NCBI GenBank assembly: GCA_016704325.1
Contig: JADJAG010000008.1
Coordinates: 372,001-436,000 of the forward strand
Length of the DNA: 64,000 nt
Direction: 5' to 3'
Source: Chitinophagaceae bacterium
Lineage (GTDB): Bacteria; Bacteroidota; Bacteroidia; Chitinophagales; UBA10324
Part shown: positions 9,914 through 19,718 of the stretch, one piece after another
Position numbering within the stretch: position 1 is the first letter of the stretch
Layout: every line of letters starts with the position of its first letter
The notes under the pieces: model-generated
What the model was told of the DNA's origin: nothing
Seen by the model: the letters and a program-made list of their open reading frames with translations, nothing else
Database searches by the model: none
Made by a program: the position numbers and the translations under genes

Positions 9914-10544
9914 AGGCTTATGGGTAGTTCAATTGTTTTCCCGGAAATGTGACCTTATTTACCGAGTAAATCTAAACATTTTATTCATTAATACAATGCG
10001 AATTGAATGACGACAGTCTGCTAATCGTTTGAACCAGCCGAAATACGGCAAAATGATACTTTTCGCCGGCAGGAAGAATCCGATGCGATTTCCGGCAAAT
10101 TTTAAGCTCCCCTTGTTACTAAGGAGAATCTATTCCGCATTAATCTACGAAAGAAAAACTAAAAATGCTTGGATTGATATGATTCAAATAGCGTGCTGTA
10201 TGGCTTCTCTGTGGCTACCTAAAAACGCCTTACAACCTTTGAGATATTACAATGGTTAAAAGCAAAAGCATTTATCTTGAATACAATGACTATTTTGAGA
10301 ATCGTTACCTTCCGGAAAGAAGCAAAAAAATGCATCCGTAAACGATAACCCCGGCCATTCAGGTTACAAACTGCAAATAATGAACACAATGCAAAAAAAT
10401 CAGATTAGAAAGCGGAATTGCATCATACACTTTTTTTCTTGCCATTTGCTGGCCCAGGTTGCATGGCACATATGCATTAGCTAATGAGAAATAGATTAAT
10501 AAGTTAAGTCAATAAATCGTCAACACTCTACCAGTAATCAGTAT
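9914..10544. other. 631-bp gene-free stretch
   Basis: The region lies between the divergent starts of the secreted protein (-) and the ion channel (+) and must hold both promoters, though no clear TTTG/TAnnTTTG pair was seen. A 76-codon frame at 10029-10259 opens with TTG and is not convincing. No RNA gene, repeat or insertion sequence was recognised. Confidence 0.6.
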
Positions 10545-10985
10545 ATGACATTACAAATTCTGATCAGTCTTCTCGTAATTACAGCGACCATTTTCATACA
10601 TGGCCTGGGAACAGCTTTCTGGCTTAATTATTTAAGTCGAATGCATGCAACTTCAAACAAAACTTTTGGATTTAGAAGAAGCATGATCATATTAACACTT
10701 ACATCTGCCTTCTTAATGATATTGCATTATTTGGAAATCGCGCTTTGGGCGGCGGTTTATCTTCAGATACCACATCTTGATAAATTGCAAAGCTGGGAGG
10801 AATCAATTTATTTCTCAACCATTACTTATACTACCTTGGGTTATGGTGATATTACGCTACCTCCGGTATGGCGTGTGATGAGTGGGTTTGAAGCTATGAA
10901 TGGAATTCTCCTATTTGGCTGGTCTACGGCGATGTTTTACGCCGTAGTTCAAAAAATAATGACCATTTCCAAGCAGAAATCATGA
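10545..10985 (+). CDS. Two-helix-type potassium/ion channel protein (Ion_trans_2)
   Basis: This 146-residue membrane protein has helices at about 3-27, 46-74 and 111-138 and a re-entrant pore loop between the last two. The loop carries the selectivity filter TLGYGD inside TITYTTLGYGDITLP, the potassium-channel signature. There is no cytosolic RCK/TrkA-N domain, so gating is not apparent. Small single-pore proteins of this type occur in many bacteria as membrane-potential or osmotic devices. It sits 127 bp upstream of the AI-2E family permease on the same strand. Confidence 0.85.
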   Translation: MTLQILISLLVITATIFIHGLGTAFWLNYLSRMHATSNKTFGFRRSMIILTLTSAFLMILHYLEIALWAAVYLQIPHLDKLQSWEESIYFSTITYTTLGYGDITLPPVWRVMSGFEAMNGILLFGWSTAMFYAVVQKIMTISKQKS

Positions 10986-11112
10986 TGCGAATTTTAAGTT
11001 CCTTACAGTTGCCATTTGATAAGTCAATAATTTTAATTATTCATGAATTTCGCTTACCATCCATGTTTCTGTTTTGAATCATAACTATTAATAAAACTAA
11101 AACTAATACCCC

Positions 11113-12195
11113 ATGAACACCGAGCAAGACAATAATCTGTCCTCTGAGAAAAAGGCTATTGACCTATCAATTAAACTAATGCTGATAACCCTCCTCATTG
11201 TATGGAGCCTGATGATAATATTTCCTTTCATAGCACCGATTCTTTGGGGCATCATTCTGGCAACCACTCTTTTTCCATTGTACCAAAGCATGCTAAAAAT
11301 TTTCAAGGGAAAGAAGGCAATTACCGGGACTTTGATCACGCTGCTTCTGCTCTGCCTGTTATTGATTCCTTCCGTAATAATGATCGCTTCTGTTGTAAAC
11401 GAAGTGAAGGCATTAAAAGCATCAATGGATGCAAATACACTCACTATTCCGCCACCCAATGCAAAAGTTGCAGCATGGCCACTGGTTGGGCCAAAAATTT
11501 ATGATGCATGGAGCTTATTAAATACCAATGTAGAATCAGCAGTAATAACCTACAAGGAGCAAATGATTCAAATAGGTCAAAAGCTTTTGAGTGCGTTAGG
11601 TGGCCTGTTTTCCAATGTTCTTATGATGAGTTTATCCATTATAATTATGGGAATATTGCTGGTGTACAGCGAAGCATCTGAAAAATCCGTTTCCAGATTC
11701 GCAAAGCGGTTATTGGGCAACCACAGTGAAGAATATACAAAAGTAGTGGTGCAAACCATACGCAATGTTTCCAAAGGAATATTAGGTGTTGCATTTATTC
11801 AATTTGTTATAATGGGTATTAGTTTCGTGTTAGCCGGCGTTCCGTTTGCCGGAATTTGGGCGCTGCTGGTTTTCCTCCTCGCCCTTGTTCAACTTCCCGG
11901 AGCTTTGGTTGCAATACCGGTTGTTATCTACGTCTATTCAGTGAAAGAACCGGTTCCGGCTACTATATGGTCAGTAATAATTCTGGTCTGCGGCCTTAGT
12001 GATAATGTACTCAAACCACTCTTAATGGGCAAAGGCGCACCGGTTCCCATGCTGGTGATCTTTATCGGTGCTATAGGAGGATTTATGCTGTCAGGATTTA
12101 TTGGACTATTTACCGGAGCGATTGTACTTTCCTTAAGCTATAAATTAACCGGGTTGTGGATAAACGAGGACCACTTAATACCGCAGGCAAAATAG
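11113..12195 (+). CDS. AI-2E family transporter (PerM/YdiK-like)
   Basis: This 360-residue membrane protein has the family layout: two N-terminal helix pairs (about 17-50 and 69-95), a long periplasmic loop, then a four-to-five helix C-terminal block containing the hydrophobic run with PGALVAIPVVIYVY and the conserved D-N-x-x-KPLLMGK segment near 295. Members export small molecules or ions, and AI-2 itself is unproven for most. It precedes a TolC-HlyD-MFS set with an 83-bp gap to the chosen tolC start, so it may belong to the same efflux operon. Confidence 0.88.
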   Translation: MNTEQDNNLSSEKKAIDLSIKLMLITLLIVWSLMIIFPFIAPILWGIILATTLFPLYQSMLKIFKGKKAITGTLITLLLLCLLLIPSVIMIASVVNEVKALKASMDANTLTIPPPNAKVAAWPLVGPKIYDAWSLLNTNVESAVITYKEQMIQIGQKLLSALGGLFSNVLMMSLSIIIMGILLVYSEASEKSVSRFAKRLLGNHSEEYTKVVVQTIRNVSKGILGVAFIQFVIMGISFVLAGVPFAGIWALLVFLLALVQLPGALVAIPVVIYVYSVKEPVPATIWSVIILVCGLSDNVLKPLLMGKGAPVPMLVIFIGAIGGFMLSGFIGLFTGAIVLSLSYKLTGLWINEDHLIPQAK

Positions 12196-12278
12196 GAATA
12201 AGCCCAACCCGTGATAACATGATTAATAATTGAGTAAAATTGCGTTGTATCCTGTTTAAAAATTCCGAAAGCATTTTA

Positions 12279-13625
12279 ATGCGGTTACTAAATTTCATAT
12301 TTCGCTTCATCTTTTTGTTTGTAGTGCTATTGCAAGGTGTGGTATCATGCCTGTATGCACAAAACAGGCTGAACATACAGGTGAAGGAAATCACCCTCGA
12401 CGAAACCATTCAACTTGCTAAACAGAATAACCTCGACCTGTTAATGTCACAAAAGGACAGCGCTATTGCAGTTGAAAATATTAAGTCTGCTAAAATTGAA
12501 AGAGCTCCTTTCCTGAGTATTGGCGGTTACTACAATTACATTGGCAGCCCTGTTTTGTATCGCGACTTTTATTCTAATGATACACTTATTGATTACTATC
12601 ATCACCAGACCAGCTGGAATATTGCCGCCGGAATTCCTATCTATTATGGTGGAAAAATCAAGACTCAAATTGCGCAAAGCGAAATAGTTAGCCTGATACA
12701 GAATGAAATGTTACGGATGACAGACAATCAAATTAAGCTATCCATTATCACACAATTCTATTCGCTATATAAATTGTACCGGGAAGTGGAAATAATTGAG
12801 GCAAACGTCAGGAGTGTGAAAATTAACATCGGGCAGCTCGAATCGAAAGTAGCCAATGGCCAAAACCTGATCAGCGACCTCGTACGAACACAATTACAGC
12901 TATCTAACTTTGAAATCCAGGTTTTCAAAACATGGAATGAGATTGATTTGCTAAGTAGTTATCTGTGTATTCAAACCGGGCTACCTAACAATACACGATT
13001 ACAGCCTATAACAGTTGCAATGATTATTCCTGAAGAAACGAAGCAATTCAGCCAATGCCTGGAAGAAGCCTTTTCAAACCGAAATGAAATAAAGCAATCC
13101 GTATTGCAAAAAAACTATTCCGAAATGTCATTAAAAATGACAAAGAGTTTTTACAAGCCATTTATCTCAGGCAATGCAATTTATACCACCAATTTTCCTG
13201 TTCCGGGTACATTTCCGCCTCAATCAGATATTTTAAATTATGGTGCTGTGGGAGTAGGTTTAAGTTATGATCTTTCAAGTTTCTATAACCTCAATCATCG
13301 TGTAAAAGCGGATCGGCTGCAAATTGAATTAGATGAGGTAAATATTAGTCAGGTAAGGAATCAAATTGAGCAGGAAGTGAAATCTGCTTACGTTCATTTT
13401 ATGGAAAGCAAAAGCAATGTGATAACCTATCAAAAAAATGTGGAGCTGTCTGAACTCAATTACCGGATCGTCAAAAGTAAATACGATAATGAATTTGCGT
13501 TGATAATCGATATGATTGATGCGGAGTTACAGGTTAATGATTCCAAACTTTCGCTAAACAAGGCTATTATTGAAGCTATCATTCAATACCATTCCTTGCA
13601 GTATTCAATGGGAAAACTAAACTAG
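12279..13625 (+). CDS. TolC-family outer membrane efflux protein
   Basis: The frame is open from 12240, but the internal ATG at 12279 gives a proper signal peptide (MRLLNFIFRFIFLFVV... ending in CLYAQ), so that start is chosen, giving 448 residues. The mature protein shows the TolC duplication: long helices with heptad-like Gln/Glu/Asn content, beta strands such as APFLSIGGYYNYIG, and a second half beginning after about residue 240. It forms the trimeric outer-membrane duct of a tripartite pump. The next gene, the HlyD adaptor, starts 6 bp after its stop, and the MFS pump follows. Confidence 0.9.
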   Translation: MRLLNFIFRFIFLFVVLLQGVVSCLYAQNRLNIQVKEITLDETIQLAKQNNLDLLMSQKDSAIAVENIKSAKIERAPFLSIGGYYNYIGSPVLYRDFYSNDTLIDYYHHQTSWNIAAGIPIYYGGKIKTQIAQSEIVSLIQNEMLRMTDNQIKLSIITQFYSLYKLYREVEIIEANVRSVKINIGQLESKVANGQNLISDLVRTQLQLSNFEIQVFKTWNEIDLLSSYLCIQTGLPNNTRLQPITVAMIIPEETKQFSQCLEEAFSNRNEIKQSVLQKNYSEMSLKMTKSFYKPFISGNAIYTTNFPVPGTFPPQSDILNYGAVGVGLSYDLSSFYNLNHRVKADRLQIELDEVNISQVRNQIEQEVKSAYVHFMESKSNVITYQKNVELSELNYRIVKSKYDNEFALIIDMIDAELQVNDSKLSLNKAIIEAIIQYHSLQYSMGKLN

Positions 13626-13631
13626 ATTACA

Positions 13632-14696
13632 ATGGATGCTGAAAAAAACGGTAGTGCCGGAGATGTAAAACAGGAAATAGTAAGAAACCGATACCTTGAG
13701 TATATCGCTTTAGCATTTTTCGCCGCCGGAGTAATTTGGACGGCTTCCATTTTCTTCGATTTCAGCACCAGTATAAATACAAATAATGCGCAGATAGACG
13801 CTGATATCTCTTCCATAGTTGCCCGCGTACCTTCTTATATTAAGGATATCAGGTTTACAGCATATGGAACAGTACAAGCCGGTGATACCCTGGTACTGCT
13901 GGACGATGCTGAATTCCTGATTAAAGTTGCGCAGGCGGCAGCTGATCTGGAAATTGCAAAAGCGAATCTGGAAGCGATTCAGCAGGCTGTGATAATTTCA
14001 AAATCCTCCGAGGCGTCTACGGAAGCGCGGCTAAAAGGCAATGCCGCCAACCTGGAAAAAGCAGAAAAAAATTATACCCGCTACGAAAGCATGTACAAAG
14101 ATTCAGCTGTCACTACTAATCAATTTGACCAGGTAACTGCACAACTGAAGTCAGAACAGGCTTCTTTGGAAGCAATGCAAAATGATTTGCTTACCAGCAA
14201 ATCGGTAACAACGCAAAATGAATTAAATATCGCTTCGGCCAAAGCAACGGTTAAGCGTAAAACCGCGGATTTGGCTGCAGCACAACTGCAATTATCCTAT
14301 ACCAAAATTATTGCCACGGCCAATGGAATTCTTGGAGAGCGTACCATTCAGGCAGGAGAATTTGTAAATACAAACCAGGTATTGGTTGAAATTGTACTGC
14401 AGGATAAAAAATGGGTTTCGGCGAATTTTAAAGAAACACAACTGGCAGAAATTAAATTGGGGCAGCCTGTTGCAATTAAGATAGATGCATTAGGTGGAAA
14501 AGTATTTGATGGTATAGTAAGCAACTTTTCTCCTGCAACCGGAGCTAAATTTTCGATGGTAGGGCCGGATAACGCTACCGGCAACTTCGTGAAAATAACA
14601 CAACGTGTACCCGTCAGAATTGATTTTACGACACCCCCCTCTGAACTGGCCATTGTAAAACCAGGAATGAATGTGACCGTAGAAGTAAAAAAATAA
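13632..14696 (+). CDS. HlyD/EmrA-family periplasmic adaptor subunit
   Basis: This 354-residue protein has one membrane anchor (about 24-46). A biotinyl-lipoyl half-motif follows (NNAQIDADISSIVARVPSYI), then a long coiled-coil hairpin (about 100-215), the second lipoyl half with KIIATANGILGERT, and a beta-barrel domain ending in VKPGMNVTVEV. The NAQIDA motif is characteristic of EmrA-type adaptors that pair with MFS pumps. It lies between the TolC and MFS genes with gaps of 6 and 4 bp, so translation is probably coupled. Confidence 0.93.
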   Translation: MDAEKNGSAGDVKQEIVRNRYLEYIALAFFAAGVIWTASIFFDFSTSINTNNAQIDADISSIVARVPSYIKDIRFTAYGTVQAGDTLVLLDDAEFLIKVAQAAADLEIAKANLEAIQQAVIISKSSEASTEARLKGNAANLEKAEKNYTRYESMYKDSAVTTNQFDQVTAQLKSEQASLEAMQNDLLTSKSVTTQNELNIASAKATVKRKTADLAAAQLQLSYTKIIATANGILGERTIQAGEFVNTNQVLVEIVLQDKKWVSANFKETQLAEIKLGQPVAIKIDALGGKVFDGIVSNFSPATGAKFSMVGPDNATGNFVKITQRVPVRIDFTTPPSELAIVKPGMNVTVEVKK

Positions 14697-14700
14697 TTAA

Positions 14701-16266
14701 ATGCATTGGAAAAAAGGGGACCTATTAAAAGTAACAGGATTATACCTGTTGATTATCCCATTTCTGAATGCACTGAATGCCACAGGCTATGTAAGTTCAC
14801 AGATACAAGGTCACTTTGGGGCATCCTCTGTTGAATTTATGTACATGAACCTGATACCAGTCTTCGCAACCATTGCGGGCCTGCCTCTGGCACTCGAACT
14901 TTCCAGGAAGTTTCGGCTAAAATCAATGATGCTATGCATTACCATAGCTGCAATCATACTTAATAGTTGTTCCGCTTACACACCCGGCATCTTCCTATTT
15001 ACGCTGTGCCGTTCATTGCTTTCCTTTTGCACAATATTCGGAATTGTAGCTGCACTGATTCCGATAGTAATGATCTATAATCCAAAATTAAACATGGCTA
15101 TCATGTATGGGATTGTACAATTTCTCATTCAAGGGAGCAGTAATGTTTACAAGTTCCTGGGGGCACAATTTTCAAACCTGTATGATTGGCGCACTTCACT
15201 CCTTCTTCTTAATATCAACTTTCTGCTGTGCATACTTTTAACCTTTTTGTTCCTACGTAAGGACGTTGCGCTTGGCAAGGAACCTTTTAAGTTTGATTTC
15301 AAAGGATGGATATTGTTGATCCTGTTTTTCTTACCCATCTTGTTTTTATCAGCCGAAGGCCAAAACAGAGAGTGGTTTAATGATTCGAAAGTTTCTCTTG
15401 CCTTTGCAATCATACTGGCTGTTACCGGTGCATACCTGTTTTATGCAAGCAAAGCGGAAGCACCAATAATTAATTTAAAAGTATACCGCTACCGGAATGT
15501 TGCAGTTGGCAGCTTATTCTTTTTTCTGATAGGCCTGGTAAACGGTACAGGCAGTGTAATAATGGGTTACATGGCCGGGTTGCTTGGATTCGACGATTTG
15601 TATATTGCAAGAACGCACCTGTATATATTAGCCGGAATAATATTTTCCATTCCTATTTGCACCTACATGATGTATCGAAGGGTTTACTTAAACATAGCGG
15701 CTATATTTGGATTCCTCGCCTTTACGATTTACCACCTGTTAATGTATTTCCGGTTTTATCCCGGAATTGGTGAAGCAGATTTCGTTTTGCCATTTGTTAT
15801 TAAGGGAATAGGAATTGGTTTCCTCTATCTTTTAAGCGCATTATATATTTCCGAGAATGTGCCCAAACAATTTAGTACTTCCAGGATGATGAGTGGCATA
15901 ATTTCCCGCATTGTATTAGCCACCATTTTAGGAGGGGCTGTCTTAAGTACTGCTATCAGCAATACTACTACCCTGCATAAAACCGGTATCAGCCAGCAGC
16001 TGACAATCGGTAATACCATTGCATCAGAAAAACATAAAAACACTAAAAACTATTATCTGTCACAAGGATTAGAACCCGCTGCAGCAGATAAAATGGCTGA
16101 TAACCCGCTGCAATCTGAAATGAAAACACCTGCAACATTACTTGCCTATAAGGATATTTATTTAGCGATGGCTGTAATAAGTTTCCTGCCAATCATCATC
16201 CTGCTGTTTTCACGGATTGGAAGACGTCCGCTGCAAAGCATACAGGTGGAACCATTGCCTATGTAA
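14701..16266 (+). CDS. MFS drug exporter, DHA2/EmrB-like (14 helices)
   Basis: This 521-residue transporter has about 14 predicted helices. A large extracytoplasmic loop (about 420-480) lies before the last helix, as in EmrB-type DHA2 pumps. Basic residues follow the second and third helices in the usual MFS motif A position, but the motif is weak (ELSRKFRLKS). With the adaptor and TolC genes directly upstream it completes a proton-driven tripartite exporter spanning both membranes. Substrates are unknown. No local TetR or MarR regulator accompanies the operon. Confidence 0.87.
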   Translation: MHWKKGDLLKVTGLYLLIIPFLNALNATGYVSSQIQGHFGASSVEFMYMNLIPVFATIAGLPLALELSRKFRLKSMMLCITIAAIILNSCSAYTPGIFLFTLCRSLLSFCTIFGIVAALIPIVMIYNPKLNMAIMYGIVQFLIQGSSNVYKFLGAQFSNLYDWRTSLLLLNINFLLCILLTFLFLRKDVALGKEPFKFDFKGWILLILFFLPILFLSAEGQNREWFNDSKVSLAFAIILAVTGAYLFYASKAEAPIINLKVYRYRNVAVGSLFFFLIGLVNGTGSVIMGYMAGLLGFDDLYIARTHLYILAGIIFSIPICTYMMYRRVYLNIAAIFGFLAFTIYHLLMYFRFYPGIGEADFVLPFVIKGIGIGFLYLLSALYISENVPKQFSTSRMMSGIISRIVLATILGGAVLSTAISNTTTLHKTGISQQLTIGNTIASEKHKNTKNYYLSQGLEPAAADKMADNPLQSEMKTPATLLAYKDIYLAMAVISFLPIIILLFSRIGRRPLQSIQVEPLPM

Positions 16267-16449
16267 TTCTTTGTCGTTTCAAATGCAGTAAGAATGCTTC
16301 CTGGTAAAACAGCGTTAACTGCAGTATCCTTTCTTGCCCAAACGTGATTACTACATGTCATCCAATTGACTGTTCGTATATATTCCGCCGGAAGGGCAAC
16401 CCAGGGCTGAATGCTCGAAGGTCTCGCAACACTTTCCTACATTTGCAGA

Positions 16450-18213
16450 ATGCCTAAAATTATGCTGATGTACAAAATGCTAACCTTGCTGATATTTATC
16501 TTGATTGCATCCATTGCATCAGGACAACCACAACACTACACCCACGCTAAAATAAGCGCAGCTGTATTGCAGCAATTCCTCAAAGAGGAGCCTATTGAAT
16601 GCATTGTCTATATGAAAAATCAGGCTGATCTGACTGCCTTGAAAAGTATGCCTGGTAAGATCAATAAGGGGAATTTTACTTTCCAGTCACTTACTGCCTT
16701 TGCAAGTTTAGACCAGGCTGAACTGGTCGAATTTCTTAATAAAGAGCAGGCCTTATTCCGGCCTTTTTGGGTGATTAATGCTATTCTGGTAAAAGGTGAT
16801 GCAACATTGTTTAAAGCTATTGCTGACAGAGAAGATGTTCAAATGATAATGGGTAATTCACAGCTTAGACAATCAGTACCTGTTGCTGTTTCCATGGATA
16901 TCAATCGCGATCTGTTTATACCATGGGGTATCGACAGCATCAATGCCCCTGCAGTTTGGGATTTGGGTTTTAAAGGTCAGGGCGTAGTGATTGGAGGTGA
17001 AGACACGGGTTATGATTGGCAGCATCCGGCCATTAAGAATCAATACCGTGGCTGGGATGGTACTACTGCTAATCATAATTACAACTGGCATGATGCCATT
17101 CATGCAATAGACTGGCACAACACCGACGACAATCCATGTGGTATTGATTTACTTGAACCATGTGACGATTACGGTCATGGCACCCATACCATGGGTACGA
17201 TGGTGGGTGAAGACGGCGACCTGAAAATTGGTGTAGCACCGCAGGCTAAGTGGATCGGACAGCGAAATATGGAACGCGGATGGGGTAATTTGGCCGGTTA
17301 CCTCGAAAGTTTTGAATGGTTCATAGCGCCAACAGATTTGAACAATGAAAACCCTGATCCGTCCATGGCTCCGCATGTGATAAATAATTCATGGTATTGT
17401 TCTGCTGAAGAAGGATGCGATCCTTCCACATTTTCAATTATGGAAGAAGTGGTAAATAATGTGAAAGCTGCCGGAATCGTAGTAGTGGTATCAGCAGGCA
17501 ACAGTGGTCCATATTGTAATACTATTGCATTCCCTCCAGCACTTTTTGAAAATAGTTTCACCATTGGAGCTGTCGACTTTTTATTTAATGCTGCCTCATT
17601 CAGCAGCAGGGGAAGTACAGTTACTCCATCGGGTCTTACTATTATAAAACCTAATGTTGCAGCACCGGGTGTAGATGTGCTATCCTGTATACCGGGTGGA
17701 CAGTATGCCTCATTCAGTGGTACCAGCATGGCAGGCCCGCATACTGCAGGAGTTGTTGCTTTAATGATTTCTGCCAATCCTGCACTGGCTGGTGAAGTGG
17801 AACTGATTGAAAGCATAATAGAACAAACTGCCACGATTACTTATACAAATGACGGTTGTGGAAGTGAATTACCCTCTGCAATGCCAAACAATACATTCGG
17901 ATTTGGAATAATTGATGCTTTGGCCGCTGTAGAAAAAGCGTTGTTAGCGACTGCAGTCATCAATGAACAAGGCTTCACAGGTATTGAAATAAACTATGCC
18001 TATCCAACAAGCGAATTGACAATTAATGTTACAGGATCCGAAACGCAAGGTACAATACAGGTTTTTGAATTAACAGGAAGAATGGTAATGCAATCTGTTT
18101 TGCATCCGGGCTTGAATACCCTTTCTATGCAGAACCATATTGCTGGCATGTACCTCTACAAAATCAATTTCGCGAAAAGAAATGGTAGCGGTAAATTTTT
18201 GGTGCATTACTGA
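16450..18213 (+). CDS. Secreted S8 subtilisin-like protease with T9SS type A sorting domain
   Basis: The frame opens at 16411, but ATG at 16450 (or 16462) gives the best signal peptide, ending at IASIASG. Numbering from 16411, the catalytic triad is complete: Asp198 in GGEDTGYDW, His256 in GHGTHTMG and Ser439 in GTSMAGPH. An oxyanion Asn lies in VVVSAGNSGP. An N-terminal inhibitor-like propeptide fills residues 40-165. The last 75 residues form a T9SS type A domain (YPTSELTINV, QVFELTGRMV, IAGMYLYKI), predicting export and surface anchoring. It is preceded by a 183-bp gap and appears to be transcribed alone. Confidence 0.92.
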   Translation: MPKIMLMYKMLTLLIFILIASIASGQPQHYTHAKISAAVLQQFLKEEPIECIVYMKNQADLTALKSMPGKINKGNFTFQSLTAFASLDQAELVEFLNKEQALFRPFWVINAILVKGDATLFKAIADREDVQMIMGNSQLRQSVPVAVSMDINRDLFIPWGIDSINAPAVWDLGFKGQGVVIGGEDTGYDWQHPAIKNQYRGWDGTTANHNYNWHDAIHAIDWHNTDDNPCGIDLLEPCDDYGHGTHTMGTMVGEDGDLKIGVAPQAKWIGQRNMERGWGNLAGYLESFEWFIAPTDLNNENPDPSMAPHVINNSWYCSAEEGCDPSTFSIMEEVVNNVKAAGIVVVVSAGNSGPYCNTIAFPPALFENSFTIGAVDFLFNAASFSSRGSTVTPSGLTIIKPNVAAPGVDVLSCIPGGQYASFSGTSMAGPHTAGVVALMISANPALAGEVELIESIIEQTATITYTNDGCGSELPSAMPNNTFGFGIIDALAAVEKALLATAVINEQGFTGIEINYAYPTSELTINVTGSETQGTIQVFELTGRMVMQSVLHPGLNTLSMQNHIAGMYLYKINFAKRNGSGKFLVHY

Positions 18214-18340
18214 CAAAGCTTATCATTATCATTTACACTCTGTAAAGTCTCTGAATTTCAGCTGTTCGGCTATTGCAATTTGTTATTGGTCGAAAACTAA
18301 ATCAATCAATAACCACTTTGATTAATTTACTAAAAAAAAG

Positions 18341-18724
18341 ATGACACAAAACGAAAATGCAATCAACTGGTTCGAGATTTCCGTATCGGATATCGCCCGT
18401 GCAAAAAAATTTTATGAAACCATTTTAGAAATTGAGATGCCGGTAGATAATATGATGGGAATGGATATGGTATTCTTTCCTTATGATGCAGGAAATGGAA
18501 AAGTATCAGGTGCGCTTGTAAAAAGCGATATGCATAAGCCTAGTACCGATGGTGCTAAAATCTATCTAAATGGAAATCCTGACTTGGCACTGGCATTAGG
18601 AAAAGTAGAAGCTGCCGGCGGGAAAATAATTATGCCTAAAACCAATATCGGACCGGATGTCGGTAACATGGCATTCTTCACAGATACGGAAGGCAACGTG
18701 ATTGCATTGCACTCTCAGGAGTAA
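18341..18724 (+). CDS. VOC family (glyoxalase-like) protein
   Basis: This 127-residue cytosolic protein has two beta-alpha-beta-beta-beta halves typical of the vicinal oxygen chelate fold. The N-terminal half has NWFEISVSDIARAKKFYE and the C-terminal half has GGKIIMPKTNIG followed by MAFFTDTEGNVIALHS. The metal-ligand pattern is incomplete (the usual first His is replaced by Asn/Trp in NWFEI), so it may be a non-metal member of the glyoxalase/bleomycin-resistance superfamily. Substrate unknown. It converges on the HIT gene with a 27-bp gap. Confidence 0.88.
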   Translation: MTQNENAINWFEISVSDIARAKKFYETILEIEMPVDNMMGMDMVFFPYDAGNGKVSGALVKSDMHKPSTDGAKIYLNGNPDLALALGKVEAAGGKIIMPKTNIGPDVGNMAFFTDTEGNVIALHSQE

Positions 18725-18751
18725 ATTACTGGATTCCAGTTTGTAAGACAA

Positions 18752-19144
18752 CTAGAATTCAGCCTTAATCCGGTTTGTTATTTCCTGCAATCGCTCCGGG
18801 GCCACTTTCAATTTTGGCCTGCTGAAGTTGATATCATCCACGCTTTGCAATGGAATAAGGTGGATATGTGCATGAGGTACTTCCAACCCGATCACTGCTA
18901 CCCCAATTCTTTTGCAGGTGACAACTTTCTTTAAGGCTTGTGCTACTGACTTTGCAAATACAAAGATGCCTGAGAGATGCGTATCATCGAGGTCAAACAG
19001 GTAATCAGTTTCTTTTTTGGGAACCACCAGCACATGCCCTTCTGCCAGCGGGAAAACATCCAGGAATGCGATGTATTCTTCCGTTTCAGCTACAATATAA
19101 GCGGGAATCTCCCGATTAATAATCTTTGTAAAAATGCTTGTCAT
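18752..19144 (-). CDS. HIT family nucleotide-binding hydrolase
   Basis: The product is 130 residues from ATG at 19144; an upstream in-frame ATG at 19153 adds only three residues. The histidine triad His91-x-His93-x-His95 lies in PHAHIHLIP, and the N-terminal FTKIINREIPAYIV is the usual HIT opening. HIT enzymes remove nucleotides from phosphoramidates or dinucleoside polyphosphates. It begins 14 bp after the greA stop on the same strand, a greA-HIT pairing common in Bacteroidota, so the two form an operon. Confidence 0.93.
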   Translation of the reverse strand: MTSIFTKIINREIPAYIVAETEEYIAFLDVFPLAEGHVLVVPKKETDYLFDLDDTHLSGIFVFAKSVAQALKKVVTCKRIGVAVIGLEVPHAHIHLIPLQSVDDINFSRPKLKVAPERLQEITNRIKAEF

Positions 19145-19157
19145 AATAAGCAATTGA

Positions 19158-19631
19158 TTAAAGCGAAATCTCTATGATCTCAAACTTCATCTTACCGGAA
19201 GGCACTTCTATTTCTGCCACATCACCAACTGATTTTCCGAGAAATCCCTTTCCAATAGGTGATGAAACAGAAATTTTTCCGGTCTTGAAATCCGCTTCCT
19301 TCTCAGATACCAGCATATATAAACTGGTTTGTTTGGTGCTTATGTTTTTCACTTTTACTTTGGACAACACCATCACTTTAGTGGTATCAAGTTTGGAAGT
19401 ATCAATCACGCGTGCATTAGACAATGCTTCTTCCAGTTTAGAAATTTTCATTTCTAACATGCCCTGTGCGTCTTTTGCGGCATCATACTCTGCATTTTCA
19501 GAGAGATCACCTTTTTCTCGCGCTTCCTGAATCTGCCGGGCAATTTCTGCACGGCCCTTAGTCCGCATTTGTATCAGTTCCTTCTTTAGTTTTTCTAAAC
19601 CTTCCGCAGTGAGGTAAGTAGTTTCAGCCAT
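19158..19631 (-). CDS. greA: Transcription elongation factor GreA
   Basis: This 157-residue protein has both GreA parts: an N-terminal coiled coil (about 8-75, with GDLSENAEYDAAKDAQ at the tip) and a C-terminal FKBP-like domain ending SPIGKGFLGKSVGDVAEIEVPSG. The acidic tip residues Asp and Glu stimulate RNA cleavage by stalled RNA polymerase. Length matches the family (about 158). It leads an operon with the HIT gene. A strong terminator hairpin ends 34 bp before its start, so its own promoter must lie in or upstream of that hairpin. Confidence 0.96.
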   Translation of the reverse strand: MAETTYLTAEGLEKLKKELIQMRTKGRAEIARQIQEAREKGDLSENAEYDAAKDAQGMLEMKISKLEEALSNARVIDTSKLDTTKVMVLSKVKVKNISTKQTSLYMLVSEKEADFKTGKISVSSPIGKGFLGKSVGDVAEIEVPSGKMKFEIIEISL

Positions 19632-19665
19632 TATGAATGTGTTGGTTCAATGGTTAAAGAAAAAA

Positions 19666-19694
19666 GAAACGCTTCCTTTGTCAGGAAGCGTTTC
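19666..19694 (-). terminator. Rho-independent terminator of the TonB receptor / PorV-like operon
   Basis: On the minus strand a perfect 12-bp stem (GAAACGCTTCCT paired with AGGAAGCGTTTC) with a 5-base loop is followed by TTTTTTCTTT. It is 24 bp past the PorV/PorQ-like stop and 34 bp before greA on the same strand. It should end the upstream operon and may also sit in the greA leader. Confidence 0.9.
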
Positions 19695-19718
19695 CGGATA
19701 TCTAAAAAGCTATGTAAG

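Noticed and set aside
10029..10259. 76-codon frame between the secreted protein and the ion channel
   Set aside because: It starts with TTG, has no recognisable domain and shows no coding-like composition; it lies in a promoter-bearing gap.
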